Source: DTYU01 sp040757355 (GTDB lineage Bacteria; Bacillota; Desulfotomaculia; Desulfotomaculales; Ammonificaceae). Taken from it: DNA of 64,000 nt. Shown piece after piece: positions 33,388 through 41,508 of this stretch. A program made the position numbers and the translations under genes. Positions within the stretch are counted from its first letter, which is position 1, and the number at the start of each line of letters is the position of its first letter. The notes beneath the pieces were generated by a model that was given only the letters and a program-made list of their open reading frames with translations, searched no databases and was not told the origin of the DNA. Location: NCBI GenBank assembly GCA_040757355.1, contig JBFLWY010000012.1, positions 5,741 through 69,740 on the forward strand, written 5' to 3'.

Positions 33388-34968
33388 ATGGCAACCGGCA
33401 CCATTTCAGTTAAATTTAAAATAATGACCGCCGTACTTTTGTGTTTCATTCTCTTTATTGGAATTCTCTTGTGGGTCACCAACCGCGTTATCATCAAAGG
33501 AGCCGAAGATGCGGCCGTATTAAAAGCGAAAGGAGACCTGGCCACAGGTGAAATGATTATTGATATGATGTATCCCGGCCCCTGGCGTAGGGAAGGCGAT
33601 AAGTTATATAAGGGCGATGTACTTATAAATGATAACTATAAGCCCGTCGATCTTATCGCGGAGCTTACCGGGGATACCGCAACCATCTTTTGCTGGGATA
33701 CCCGTGTCGCAACCACCGTTAAAAAGAAGGAAGACAATAGCAGGGCGGTGGGTACCACCGTCTCCCCGGAAGTAGCCCAGGCTGTACTTAAAGAAGGGAA
33801 ACACTTTTATGGTGAAGCCAACGTTGTGGGGTATATGTACCAAACCGCTTACAAACCTATCAGGGACGCAAACGGAAATATCATTGGTATCTGGTATGTT
33901 GGTGCACCAAAGGCTTTTGTTGACCAAATGATCACGAACTCCTTCTGGAAGGTAGCGTTAACCGGTGCTGTATCCCTGATAGTCGTTTTTACTGTGCTAT
34001 GGGTTTTGTTTAACCGGGCTCTGATTAGACCACTTTATTTGTTTAATGAGGTCACACAAAAAATGGCAACGGGGAACTTAATGCACCGGTTGAATATCTA
34101 TACTGATGACGAGTTCGGCGAACTCGGTAAATCTTTTAACATTATGCTTAACAACCTGAAAGACCTCACCCGGGAACTGCGCGAAAAAGCCAAAGCAATG
34201 ACAGAAGCCGCCCATCTCCTGTCAGGCAATGCATCACAAACTTCAGCGAATGCGAGCGAAGCCGCTTCGACCATGAACCAGGTAGCGGGTACCATGACCC
34301 ATGTAATGGAGAGCACGCAAAAAATCTCGGAGGCATCCCGGAAGGCGTCGTTATATGCCAAGAGTGGGCGTGAAGGTATTCATAAGATCAAAAACCAAAT
34401 GAATGTAATCAATAATTCTACTTCGAGTGCCTCGGAAGTGATCGGCACCTTAAAAAAGACTTCAGGACAAATTACACAAATCGTCGATCTAATCACCCAC
34501 ATCGCTGATCAGACCAATCTCCTGGCGCTAAACGCAGCGATTGAGGCTGCAAGGGCTGGAGAACACGGCCGGGGATTTGCCGTCGTCGCGGAAGAGGTCC
34601 GCAAACTTGCCGAGCAGTCTGCAAACGCTGCCAAAGAAATACAAGAGTTGATTGTCAATGTACAGATGGAATCCGGTAAAGCCGTAGAAAAGATGAACGA
34701 AGGCGTGGCCGAGGTCCAAAACGGCTTAGAGGTCGTTGTTGAGGTCGGTGACTCATTCACCAATATCATCAATACTGTTGAGGGGTTAGCCGAACAGATC
34801 CAAGGGGTCGTTTCATCCATTAAACAGGTATCCACCGCGATACAAAACGTGGCAGCTACAAGCCAGGAGCAAACGGCGGCTATGGAGGAAATTGCTGCTG
34901 CCACTGAGGCTCTTACCTCAATGGCTGATGAACTTGACGCTATGGCAAGAAAGTTCAAAACAGAGTAA
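33388..34968 (+). CDS. Methyl-accepting chemotaxis protein with single cache domain
   Basis: Transmembrane chemoreceptor of 526 aa. TM1 is ~10-32 (FKIMTAVLLCFILFIGILLW). An extracellular single-cache-like sensor is ~40-190 (AELTGDTATIFCWDTRVATT; VVGYMYQTAYKPIRDANGN; IIGIWYVGAPKAFVDQM). TM2 is ~194-213, then HAMP (~214-268; NRALIRPLYLFNEVTQKMAT) and a signalling coiled coil. Its hairpin tip is ADQTNLLALNAAIEAARAGE followed by HGRGFAVVAEEVRKLAEQS, the CheA/CheW-binding site. The ATG at 33388 follows CAGGAGTGA. The cache core resembles sensors of small organic acids, but the ligand cannot be told. No other chemotaxis gene is nearby. Confidence 0.95.
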   Translation: MATGTISVKFKIMTAVLLCFILFIGILLWVTNRVIIKGAEDAAVLKAKGDLATGEMIIDMMYPGPWRREGDKLYKGDVLINDNYKPVDLIAELTGDTATIFCWDTRVATTVKKKEDNSRAVGTTVSPEVAQAVLKEGKHFYGEANVVGYMYQTAYKPIRDANGNIIGIWYVGAPKAFVDQMITNSFWKVALTGAVSLIVVFTVLWVLFNRALIRPLYLFNEVTQKMATGNLMHRLNIYTDDEFGELGKSFNIMLNNLKDLTRELREKAKAMTEAAHLLSGNASQTSANASEAASTMNQVAGTMTHVMESTQKISEASRKASLYAKSGREGIHKIKNQMNVINNSTSSASEVIGTLKKTSGQITQIVDLITHIADQTNLLALNAAIEAARAGEHGRGFAVVAEEVRKLAEQSANAAKEIQELIVNVQMESGKAVEKMNEGVAEVQNGLEVVVEVGDSFTNIINTVEGLAEQIQGVVSSIKQVSTAIQNVAATSQEQTAAMEEIAAATEALTSMADELDAMARKFKTE

Positions 34969-35107
34969 GAATTTACCTGCCATCGATAACAAACAACCGT
35001 GCCGGGAGTTGTTGAGTTTCGGGCATCGTTCTTTTGGTCAACACTGTAAGGCTTCAACGCGATCGAAATGTGATTAGTCCTGTATACCCGCACCATGTCA
35101 TGCTAAA

Positions 35108-35269
35108 ATGGCTTTATCTGCCGCATTTCAAGTCAACGACGAGCGTATTTTCATGCCGGAGTATCCTCACCCTATCATGGAATTACTAGCTTTCGGTTTG
35201 CTGCGAACCTTTCCTTCCCACGATTTTCCGCAAGCCTATAACGAAGCACTTTATGACCGGACGGAATAG
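35108..35269 (+). CDS. Small open frame, 53 aa, uncertain
   Basis: The only frame of note in the 373-base gap between the chemoreceptor and the LysM gene. It starts MALSAAFQVNDERIFMPEYP, continues HPIMELLAFGLLRTFP and ends NEALYDRTE with TAG. Composition looks protein-like (balanced acidic, aromatic and hydrophobic residues), but there is no ribosome site before the ATG. I do not recognise a family. It may be a decayed gene fragment. The rest of the gap holds a single CACCCAACACTCAGAGG variant of the dispersed repeat at about 35279 and the promoter of the next gene. Confidence 0.22.
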   Translation: MALSAAFQVNDERIFMPEYPHPIMELLAFGLLRTFPSHDFPQAYNEALYDRTE

Positions 35270-35312
35270 ACTGTAATCACCCAACACTCAGAGGTGCTTT
35301 GGCGCATTGTCC

Positions 35313-35321
35313 TGGTATAAT
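35313..35321 (+). promoter_or_regulatory. Extended -10 promoter of the LysM gene
   Basis: TGGTATAAT at 35313-35321 is a full extended -10 element 20 bases before the start codon. No good -35 box is seen at 17 bases, which extended -10 promoters can tolerate. Confidence 0.55.
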
Positions 35322-35341
35322 TAGGATTTTCGGAGGGGAAA

Positions 35342-36229
35342 ATGTGCATGCTCTATTTTGTTAAGTCCGGTGATACTCTGTTTGAGATTTCAAGGCGGTT
35401 CGGTACGACGGTACAGGCGATACTGGCAGCCAACGTGATCTGTAACCCGGACCTGATTTTCGTAGGCCAGCCCTTGATCATTCCCGGGCCGGAGTTAGAA
35501 CTGCCGCAGGCCGGAGGAGGGCCCTATTACGTGGTACTGCCCGGAGATACGCTGTGGTGTCTTGCCAGAGAGTTTAATACGACTATCAGCGTATTGGCAG
35601 CCATCAACCAGATACCAAACCCTAATTTGATTTTCGCTGGTGCTGAACTCCTGATCGGTCCGGAAGTGCCGGACCCCGTTACTCTTAAAGAAACCTGGGA
35701 GCGCACGGCGGAGCAATTCTGCGACGTTATGAGTTCGCTCCAAATACACGGTATTTATTATCTCGGTTCTTTCCAATGGGAGGCACTCGGCAGGATGGCC
35801 ATTCCCTACCTGCAGCAATTATTAACCAACCCTTGTGACGTGGTGCGCATCTATACGTTAATAAGTTTCGGCCGCCTCGGCCTTGACCAACAGGTCCAGC
35901 AGGCGTTGAGGGAGGTGCTGAACGACCCGGCCGTTGCGGACCTGGCCAGATTCGCTTTGCGGCGAATCGAACTCGTTCAACAAGGACGGGAAAGAATGCA
36001 TATTTTAATTAGCAATGATACGCTTCTTGCAGAACCGAACCTCCAATCCCCAGGAAAGCCTCTCCCTGCGGGTACCGAAGTGATCGCGTTACGGTGGCAC
36101 ATTCCCAGCCCAACCGGAGAAGAGGGCCCTCGCGGAGACATTCAGGTCTACGACTATGTACAGGTAGCTGCAACCGGACAGAAAGGGTTTTTAGCCCGGG
36201 TAGGCTTCAACGAAATCCTCCTGATTTGA
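35342..36229 (+). CDS. Double-LysM protein with HEAT-like and SH3-like parts
   Basis: The 295-residue protein opens with two LysM modules, ~4-49 (YFVKSGDTLFEISRRFGTTV; NPDLIFVGQPLIIP) and ~61-107 (YYVVLPGDTLWCLAREFNTT; NPNLIFAGAELLIGP), which bind N-acetylglucosamine polymers. Residues ~115-215 are helical and HEAT-like (MAIPYLQQLLTNPCDVVRIY; ALREVLNDPAVADLARFALR). Residues ~220-295 look like an SH3-type beta domain (HILISNDTLLAEPNLQSPG; DYVQVAATGQKGFLARVGF). There is no signal peptide, so it may be a spore-coat or cortex protein, as many LysM proteins without signals are, but this is inference. The ATG follows GGAGGGGAAA. It ends one base from the convergent MFS gene. Confidence 0.85.
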   Translation: MCMLYFVKSGDTLFEISRRFGTTVQAILAANVICNPDLIFVGQPLIIPGPELELPQAGGGPYYVVLPGDTLWCLAREFNTTISVLAAINQIPNPNLIFAGAELLIGPEVPDPVTLKETWERTAEQFCDVMSSLQIHGIYYLGSFQWEALGRMAIPYLQQLLTNPCDVVRIYTLISFGRLGLDQQVQQALREVLNDPAVADLARFALRRIELVQQGRERMHILISNDTLLAEPNLQSPGKPLPAGTEVIALRWHIPSPTGEEGPRGDIQVYDYVQVAATGQKGFLARVGFNEILLI

Positions 36230-36230
36230 A

Positions 36231-37442
36231 CTATTTGACCGGTGCGGCTTGGCCCGAACGGGAGGATATATTTGCCGGCGGTGATTTCGGCAGCCAAAGC
36301 ATTGTTAACGTCGCAGCCGTCCACAAGGTGCAGGTTACCAGAAATGTGGCCGGCAGGCCGCAATAGTCGCCGGTAAAACCGAGGACAATCGGTGCCACAA
36401 CCAGGCCCAGGTCGCCGAAGGAGCGGTAAAACCCCATGGCGGTTCCGCGAAGTTCGTCCGGGACCAAGTCGCCCACGAGCGCGGCCGGAATAGTGGAGAC
36501 AAAACCGCCGCCGATGCCCAGCAGTGCCGAGGCAATAATAATAAGCGGCACGGTATTGGCCCATTGGAAAAGGAAAAAACCGCCGGCTGCGACCACCGCC
36601 CCCGGGAGCATAACATTACGCCTGCCGAACCTGTCGGCGAGTAAACCGGAGGGGAAAAAGAAAAGCATGGTAAGACCGCCTAGCGTCATAAATATCAGGC
36701 CTGTCACGCGACTGTCCAGGCCCAGTTCTTCAATCATCACTGGTAGAATCGTCCACACCAGGCCGTGAAAACCGAAGCGAAACGCAAAATTTACGAAATA
36801 GACGATGCCGAGGTTCCGCGTAAGGACATGCTTCCATCGCTCACGCAGATTGTCCGCCTTTTGCAAACCTGCTTTGGAATGCGCGGGGCGGGTTTCCCGC
36901 GTGAGGACAAGTGAAGCCCCGGCAGCAATCGCTGCCAGGACGCCGAACAGTAAAAAAGGAGCGTTGATTCCGTGGCTGTAGGCAAGCCAGCCGCCTATTC
37001 CCGGCCCGAAGAGAGCACCCAGATGGTAGCCCATCATATAAAGACCGGTTGCTTTCCCCCTGCTTGTTTCATCAGCCATATCGATAATCATGCTCAGCGC
37101 AGCGGTTGCATAAAGCGCGGCACCTATGCCTACGAGTGCCTGTCCTAAAAAGAGCATCCCGATTCCTGCAGCAGACCAGGACACCAGCGCCCCAACAGCG
37201 GTAATTGACATACCGACCGGAATAAAAGGCTTGCGGCCCCACCGGTCCGTAAGCACCCCGGCGGGAAAGCCTACGACCATCCGCATACTGCTGTTCATTG
37301 CCAGTACAAACCCTACCACAGTAAGGGAAACACCAAAGTTGTGGGCGTAGTTAGGCAGGATGGGACTGATAGCACTCGACCCTGTCATTACAACAAACAT
37401 GATTGCAGAGAGAGTCAGCACGGGGACGATGATCCGTTTCAC
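36231..37442 (-). CDS. Major facilitator superfamily transporter
   Basis: A 403-residue, 12-helix secondary transporter. Two signature loops are visible after helices 2 and 8 (GFPAGVLTDRWGRKPFIPVG and PSGLLADRFGRRNVMLPGA), with GLYMMGYHLGALFGPGIGG in helix 5, a drug/proton antiporter-like pattern (motif C region). The best guess is an efflux pump of the DHA1 kind; the substrate cannot be told. GTG at 37442 follows AAGGAAGGAG. It is convergent with the LysM gene (one-base gap) and has no partner gene. Confidence 0.9.
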   Translation of the reverse strand: MKRIIVPVLTLSAIMFVVMTGSSAISPILPNYAHNFGVSLTVVGFVLAMNSSMRMVVGFPAGVLTDRWGRKPFIPVGMSITAVGALVSWSAAGIGMLFLGQALVGIGAALYATAALSMIIDMADETSRGKATGLYMMGYHLGALFGPGIGGWLAYSHGINAPFLLFGVLAAIAAGASLVLTRETRPAHSKAGLQKADNLRERWKHVLTRNLGIVYFVNFAFRFGFHGLVWTILPVMIEELGLDSRVTGLIFMTLGGLTMLFFFPSGLLADRFGRRNVMLPGAVVAAGGFFLFQWANTVPLIIIASALLGIGGGFVSTIPAALVGDLVPDELRGTAMGFYRSFGDLGLVVAPIVLGFTGDYCGLPATFLVTCTLWTAATLTMLWLPKSPPANISSRSGQAAPVK

Positions 37443-37668
37443 ACGGCCGCTCCTTCCTTCTTTCGGGGCGGTTACGGGTTATATTGGTTTCACAGAGCCC
37501 GCTAACCCGCATTCAAAAAAACGCAAATTCCTATACGCTTAATTAAGCCTTAAATTCGCCAATCTTGGCCGGTTTCCTCCCGTTCCCCTTCCATCCCGAA
37601 TCAAGTGTTGAGTTTGTGTTCTTGTAAGCCGGAAGGATTCACCGAATGATAAGTCTTTCACCAAACGG

Positions 37669-37694
37669 AAAAAAGAGGGCGCTTTAAGCCCTCT
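37669..37694 (-). terminator. Terminator overlapping the surE stop codon
   Basis: On the minus strand AGAGGGC (37694-37688) and GCCCTCT (37680-37674) form a 7-bp stem, followed by TTTTT. The loop contains the surE TAA, so the gene end and terminator are fused. It closes the queuosine-folate-surE run. Confidence 0.9.
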
Positions 37695-38502
37695 CCCGCA
37701 GGTCCTTACCCGAAGGCGGTCCCTTTTCCCGGAGCAGTTCTTGCCGCGACCAGGGCAGGGACCACTCCTTCAGTTTTTCCATAAATAAATAATCGGTTAG
37801 ATCAATATGGACCGGGGTAATCGAAATGTAGCCCTCCTTCACGGCCGTCACGTCTGTGTCAGATTCGTTCCCCTTCATGTCCAGGGGCTCGCCCGCCATC
37901 CAAAAGTAAACCCGCCCCCGCGGGTCGGTCCGGCGGTCAATGACGTTGACGTAACGGATGTTTCCGAGTTTGGTCACCTTGACACCGCGCGGGATACCAG
38001 GCGGTACGTTGATATTCAGAAGCGTCCCCGTAGGCATAATCCGCCGGGTGAATTCGGGCAGAAAACCCTTGATAAAGTCAACCGCCCTGGAGAAATCCGG
38101 TTCGTCATGAGTGGCAAGCGAAACGGCAACGGAAGGCACACCGTTTATAATGCCCTCAATGGCCGCAGAAACGGTACCGGAATAGAGGACATCGGTCCCG
38201 ATATTCGGACCCAGATTGATTCCGGCAATTAGAAAATCCGGCTTTTCGGGCAAGAGCGCCTCAAGCCCCAGTTTAACGCAGTCCGCGGGCGTGCCGTCCA
38301 CCACCCACCCCCGGACCCGCTGACTCCTGAAACCCGCTTCACGAACCCTCAGCGGCCGGTGCACAGTGATTGAATGACCGGTAGCGCTTCTTTCCCTATC
38401 AGGCGCAATCACATAAAGCTCCGCAAATCCTTCGAGGGCCTTCCTCAAAACGCTGAGACCTTCAGCAAAAATTCCATCATCGTTGGTCAGAAGTATTCGC
38501 AA
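37684..38502 (-). CDS. surE: 5'/3'-nucleotidase SurE
   Basis: Metal-dependent phosphatase acting on nucleoside monophosphates, linked to stationary-phase survival. The 272-residue protein shows RILLTNDDGIFAEGLSVL (metal-binding Asp-Asp), VIAPDRERSATGHSITVHRP, VDGTPADCVKLGLEALL and INLGPNIGTDVLYSGTVSAA. The start is TTG at 38502 after AGAGAGGG. It lies 25 bases after the DUF4264 gene and is the last gene of the run. Confidence 0.96.
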   Translation of the reverse strand: MRILLTNDDGIFAEGLSVLRKALEGFAELYVIAPDRERSATGHSITVHRPLRVREAGFRSQRVRGWVVDGTPADCVKLGLEALLPEKPDFLIAGINLGPNIGTDVLYSGTVSAAIEGIINGVPSVAVSLATHDEPDFSRAVDFIKGFLPEFTRRIMPTGTLLNINVPPGIPRGVKVTKLGNIRYVNVIDRRTDPRGRVYFWMAGEPLDMKGNESDTDVTAVKEGYISITPVHIDLTDYLFMEKLKEWSLPWSRQELLREKGPPSGKDLRERA

Positions 38503-38527
38503 AAATATCCCTCTCTCTGCAGCCCGC

Positions 38528-38710
38528 TTACACCTCGTAAATAGATATGGTCATTTCGCCTTTTGCACTGTCTTTAGTAAGTCCGAAAAGGACTTTCTTG
38601 TGCTTGAGCATCTTATTCAAAAAATCGACTACGCGATAAAGCTCCTCGCTTTCACGAAACGAACGCGTACCGATTAACGTCAGTTTTGGGGGCTCTTGAG
38701 ACTTCAACAT
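38528..38710 (-). CDS. Small DUF4264 (YpmA-like) protein
   Basis: A 60-residue protein matching the DUF4264/YpmA family of Firmicutes: ELYRVVDFLNKMLKHKKVLF and GEMTISIYEV at the end. The function is unknown. The ATG at 38710 follows AAAGGTGAGG. It sits 25 bases before surE and 26 after folE within the same run. Confidence 0.85.
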   Translation of the reverse strand: MLKSQEPPKLTLIGTRSFRESEELYRVVDFLNKMLKHKKVLFGLTKDSAKGEMTISIYEV

Positions 38711-38736
38711 TCCTCACCTTTCAGCCGTTATTGCGC

Positions 38737-39312
38737 TTATAATTGTGGTTCGCGACCCCTAATCAGGGAGAATGCTTCCGCTCGCGTGGCAGGGTTTTGC
38801 TTGAATATACCGCGAACCGCAGAGGTGACCGTTTGCGCGCCGGGCTTCTTAACCCCGCGCATCGTCATGCACATGTGCTCTGCTTCCACGACCACCAGAA
38901 CCCCTCGCGGATGAAGCCTTTCCATTATAGCATCCGCTATTTGACTGGTCAATCGCTCCTGCAGTTGCGGCCGCCGTGCATAACCTTCCACTACTCTCGC
39001 CAGTTTACTCAACCCGGTAATGTTGCCCGCCCGCGGAATGTAAGCCACGTGTGCCACGCCGAAAAAGGGTAACAGGTGGTGCTCGCAAACAGAATATACC
39101 GGTATGTCCCGGACCAAAACCATTTCCTCGTGGTCCTCGGCAAAATATTTTTCCAGATGCACGGCCGGATCTTCTTCAAGACCGGCAAATATCTCCGCAT
39201 ACATCCGGCCGACCCGAAGCGGAGTATCTTTCAAACCTTCCCGTTCCGGATCCTCACCGATTGCCTCTAGAATCGCTCGTACCGCGAGTTCAATTTTTTT
39301 CTGATCAAACAC
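38737..39312 (-). CDS. folE: GTP cyclohydrolase I
   Basis: Converts GTP to dihydroneopterin triphosphate, the shared precursor of folate and of queuosine (through QueD). The 191-residue enzyme shows REGLKDTPLRVGRMYAEIF, zinc-site SVCEHHLLPFFGVAHVAYIP, GLSKLARVVEGYARRPQLQE and the third ligand in EAEHMCMTMRGVKKPGAQ. The frame is open to 39504, overlapping queE, but that extension is unlike FolE; GTG at 39312 lies eight bases after AAGGGGG and gives MFDQKKIELAVRAILEAIG. Its position after queD-queC-queE suggests it mainly serves preQ0 synthesis. Confidence 0.95.
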   Translation of the reverse strand: MFDQKKIELAVRAILEAIGEDPEREGLKDTPLRVGRMYAEIFAGLEEDPAVHLEKYFAEDHEEMVLVRDIPVYSVCEHHLLPFFGVAHVAYIPRAGNITGLSKLARVVEGYARRPQLQERLTSQIADAIMERLHPRGVLVVVEAEHMCMTMRGVKKPGAQTVTSAVRGIFKQNPATRAEAFSLIRGREPQL

Positions 39313-39383
39313 CTCTACTTCCCCCTTACTCAACCCTCTAGCACGAGTTGCCGACAGTGATGCATGTGTTGGTGCTATCTCTC

Positions 39384-40136
39384 TTAGAGCATGCCGCAAA
39401 ACCGGTGCACCTGAGGGATAACCCGCACGTCGCGGGCCACTTCGAGCGCCTTTGATTGAAGCCACAGTAACTCGGCGGGTGTCGGCCGTCTTTCGGGTTC
39501 GCATGCCGTGACAGGCTGCAAAACCAGGAGCGCACCCGCCGCCTCGGCCATCTCGGCCGCGGAAACCACTTCGTGAACCGGCGTATCCTTAACTACCACC
39601 GCTTTTACAAAAACTTCCTTGTTGCGGGCCACTTGCAAAAACCTTCTGTGCTCCGCCCAAAGCGGGTGCATCCCTGTAACGCTGGGGAGTTTGACGTCCA
39701 TTGCTATAACGTCCACCAGGTGAAGCACTTTTTCCAACGCGCCGGGGAGGGTACCGTTTGTTTCCAGGTATATCCCGCGGCGGGAGCCATCCAACAGCGG
39801 AACAAGTTCCTTAAGAAAATCCGGATAGAGCAACGGTTCACCCCCGGTCAAGCTTACTGCGTGATAAGTGCCAAGGTCTATGCCGGCAATGAGTACCCCT
39901 ACCTCTTCCGGTGTTAGGGGGTTTGGGATAGCCACAAAACTGCCGGTCCCCGGTTGCACTTCTACCCTACAGCTCAGGGGTTCGCCCCGCGGAGTATCAC
40001 AGTAGCGACAAGATAAGTTACAAGCCGAGAACCGGATAAACAGGTGTCTGCACCCGACGTACGGTCCTTCCCCCTGTATAGAAGAAAAAATTTCCCTTAA
40101 AGGAACCGGTGCTACGGTACCCCCCGCACCTTGCAA
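39384..40136 (-). CDS. queE: 7-carboxy-7-deazaguanine synthase
   Basis: Radical-SAM enzyme that contracts the ring of carboxytetrahydropterin to 7-carboxy-7-deazaguanine. The 250-residue protein has the CX3CX2C cluster motif at Cys39/Cys43/Cys46 (FSACNLSCRYCDTPRG), preceded by the family's FSSIQGEGPYVGCRHLFIR and followed by LTGGEPLLYPDFLKELVPLL and VDVIAMDVKLPSVT. The start is TTG at 40136 after GAGG, overlapping the DUF366 gene by 25 bases. Confidence 0.95.
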   Translation of the reverse strand: MQGAGGTVAPVPLREIFSSIQGEGPYVGCRHLFIRFSACNLSCRYCDTPRGEPLSCRVEVQPGTGSFVAIPNPLTPEEVGVLIAGIDLGTYHAVSLTGGEPLLYPDFLKELVPLLDGSRRGIYLETNGTLPGALEKVLHLVDVIAMDVKLPSVTGMHPLWAEHRRFLQVARNKEVFVKAVVVKDTPVHEVVSAAEMAEAAGALLVLQPVTACEPERRPTPAELLWLQSKALEVARDVRVIPQVHRFCGML

Positions 40137-40678
40137 CGCGCCATCCTCATCTCTTCGATTTCTTTCGCGTAAGCGCCGAGGATTTCCCTTGCAATATTAA
40201 AGATCTCATTCTCGGGGAAACCGAGATCCAGGAGTCCTATCGCCGGAACCGGGGCGCCCTCGGCACTTAGATTGACCCCGAAGTGAATCTTAGTGGAAAC
40301 GGGTGTAATAGTCGCTATTGAAACGGAAAGCTTGAACAATTCTTTATTTATTACCGTAAAAAGGTCGTCGCCGCACCGTGAAACATGGTATTTCAAGCCG
40401 CTTCTTCCAAGTATGTCCTTCACACTGGCTACCAGCAGGCGTTGCCTGAGGACCGTTTTTTCAAGGTCGTTGTCAAAGTGCTCGACGATAAAGTGGAGCA
40501 TGTCTGGACTGAAAATGGATTTACCTGCTTTGAAGTCTTCTATATCCACAAGGTCCCCGTCTTTGACCAGGCATCCGCCCCTGAAAGCAACTATGCTGTC
40601 TCCCTGCACGCCAAATCGCTTATATCCCCATAAGGATGATAGCTGAGTGCCGTCATAATTCAATTCGTGCTCATACAA
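40112..40678 (-). CDS. DUF366 family protein in the queuosine cluster
   Basis: A 188-residue soluble protein that I assign to DUF366, whose function is unknown. Visible features are ELNYDGTQLSSLWGYKRFG, GDSIVAFRGGCLVKDGDLVD, LRQRLLVASVKDILG, ITPVSTKIHFGVNLSAEGAP and a C-terminal helix (REILGAYAKEIEEMRMARC). It lies between queC and queE, overlapping queE by 25 bases, so a role in deazapurine or tRNA modification is a fair inference. The only conventional start is TTG at 40678, 19 bases from the ribosome site AGGAGGAG (40705-40698). An in-frame ACG at 40690 lies exactly seven bases from that site and would give MKTFLYEHELNYDG, so the true start may be non-standard. Confidence 0.75.
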   Translation of the reverse strand: MYEHELNYDGTQLSSLWGYKRFGVQGDSIVAFRGGCLVKDGDLVDIEDFKAGKSIFSPDMLHFIVEHFDNDLEKTVLRQRLLVASVKDILGRSGLKYHVSRCGDDLFTVINKELFKLSVSIATITPVSTKIHFGVNLSAEGAPVPAIGLLDLGFPENEIFNIAREILGAYAKEIEEMRMARCKVRGVP

Positions 40679-40821
40679 GAAAGTCTTCGTCGCCGCACTC
40701 CTCCTATCTCAATATTTTAGGATCATGCTTCGAAAATAGTACTTCTTTCGATGGGCGCAGCGATGAGCTTCACCCTGCTTCGTCAGGCTCGCCAGCCGAA
40801 TCCTCACGTATTTCCACATTT

Positions 40822-41508
40822 TCATTCCCGGTGGCGACGACTGGTTGTCGTTAATGACTCCTTCGCTGCGGCAAGCGCGCGCAGAAAACGGCGGCAGCTC
40901 TCGCAGCGACCGCAGATTTCCGACCCGCCCCGGTAACAGCTCCATACGAGTTCAAACGGCACCCCCAGGCGCTTCCCGAGCCTGACAATCCCGGTCTTGT
41001 CCAGATGTTGAGTGTAACTCACTACCCGTACACGGTTTAGGGTCGAATAACCGAGCGCCGCCGTCGCCGCCGTTACAAACCCCGCGCTGTTGTCCGGAAA
41101 GGTTGCCGCCTCCTCACGGTTGAAGCCGGTCACCACCGCATCAGCCCCAAGGTGTTCCGCAAAGGCCGCTGCAATGTTTATGAAGATACCGTTCCGGTTG
41201 GGAACCCATACCCGCAGAGCAGTTACAGCCGCCTGCGCGGGGTCGTCCAGCGCCGTTACCTCCGGCTCGGGCAAATCCGCCCCGGTTACCAGCGCAGTTG
41301 TCGTTATCTGCGCCAAGTAAGGAAGAGCGATTGCACGGTGCGGAACCCCGTAATGGCGTGCAAGGGCCGCAGCGGCACCTATCTCCCTCTCCGCCGCCTG
41401 CTGACCGTAGTCAAAGGTAAGACACAACACAACCTTTCCGTCACGGACACCGTGGGCAAGGCAGACCGCAGAATCAAGCCCCCCTGAAAGCAGGACCACA
41501 CTCTTCAC
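40822..41508 (-). CDS. queC: 7-cyano-7-deazaguanine synthase
   Basis: ATP-dependent conversion of carboxy-deazaguanine to the nitrile preQ0. The 228-residue protein has the PP-loop VVLLSGGLDSAVCLAHG, LTFDYGQQAAEREI, VWVPNRNGIFINIAAAFAE, TGFNREEAATFPDNS and the zinc-binding cysteines in CYRGGSEICGRCESCRRF. GTG at 41508 overlaps the queD stop in GTGA, so the two are coupled. A 143-base gap with no gene separates it from DUF366. Confidence 0.96.
   Translation of the reverse strand: MKSVVLLSGGLDSAVCLAHGVRDGKVVLCLTFDYGQQAAEREIGAAAALARHYGVPHRAIALPYLAQITTTALVTGADLPEPEVTALDDPAQAAVTALRVWVPNRNGIFINIAAAFAEHLGADAVVTGFNREEAATFPDNSAGFVTAATAALGYSTLNRVRVVSYTQHLDKTGIVRLGKRLGVPFELVWSCYRGGSEICGRCESCRRFLRALAAAKESLTTTSRRHRE

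Noticed and set aside
34509..35096. Long minus-strand frame opposite the chemoreceptor
   Set aside because: Antisense shadow of the conserved signalling domain; Ser/Ala-rich without motifs.
39313..39504. Long N-terminal extension of folE overlapping queE
   Set aside because: Arg/Ala-rich sequence without homology; GTG 39312 gives the normal FolE length with a good ribosome site.
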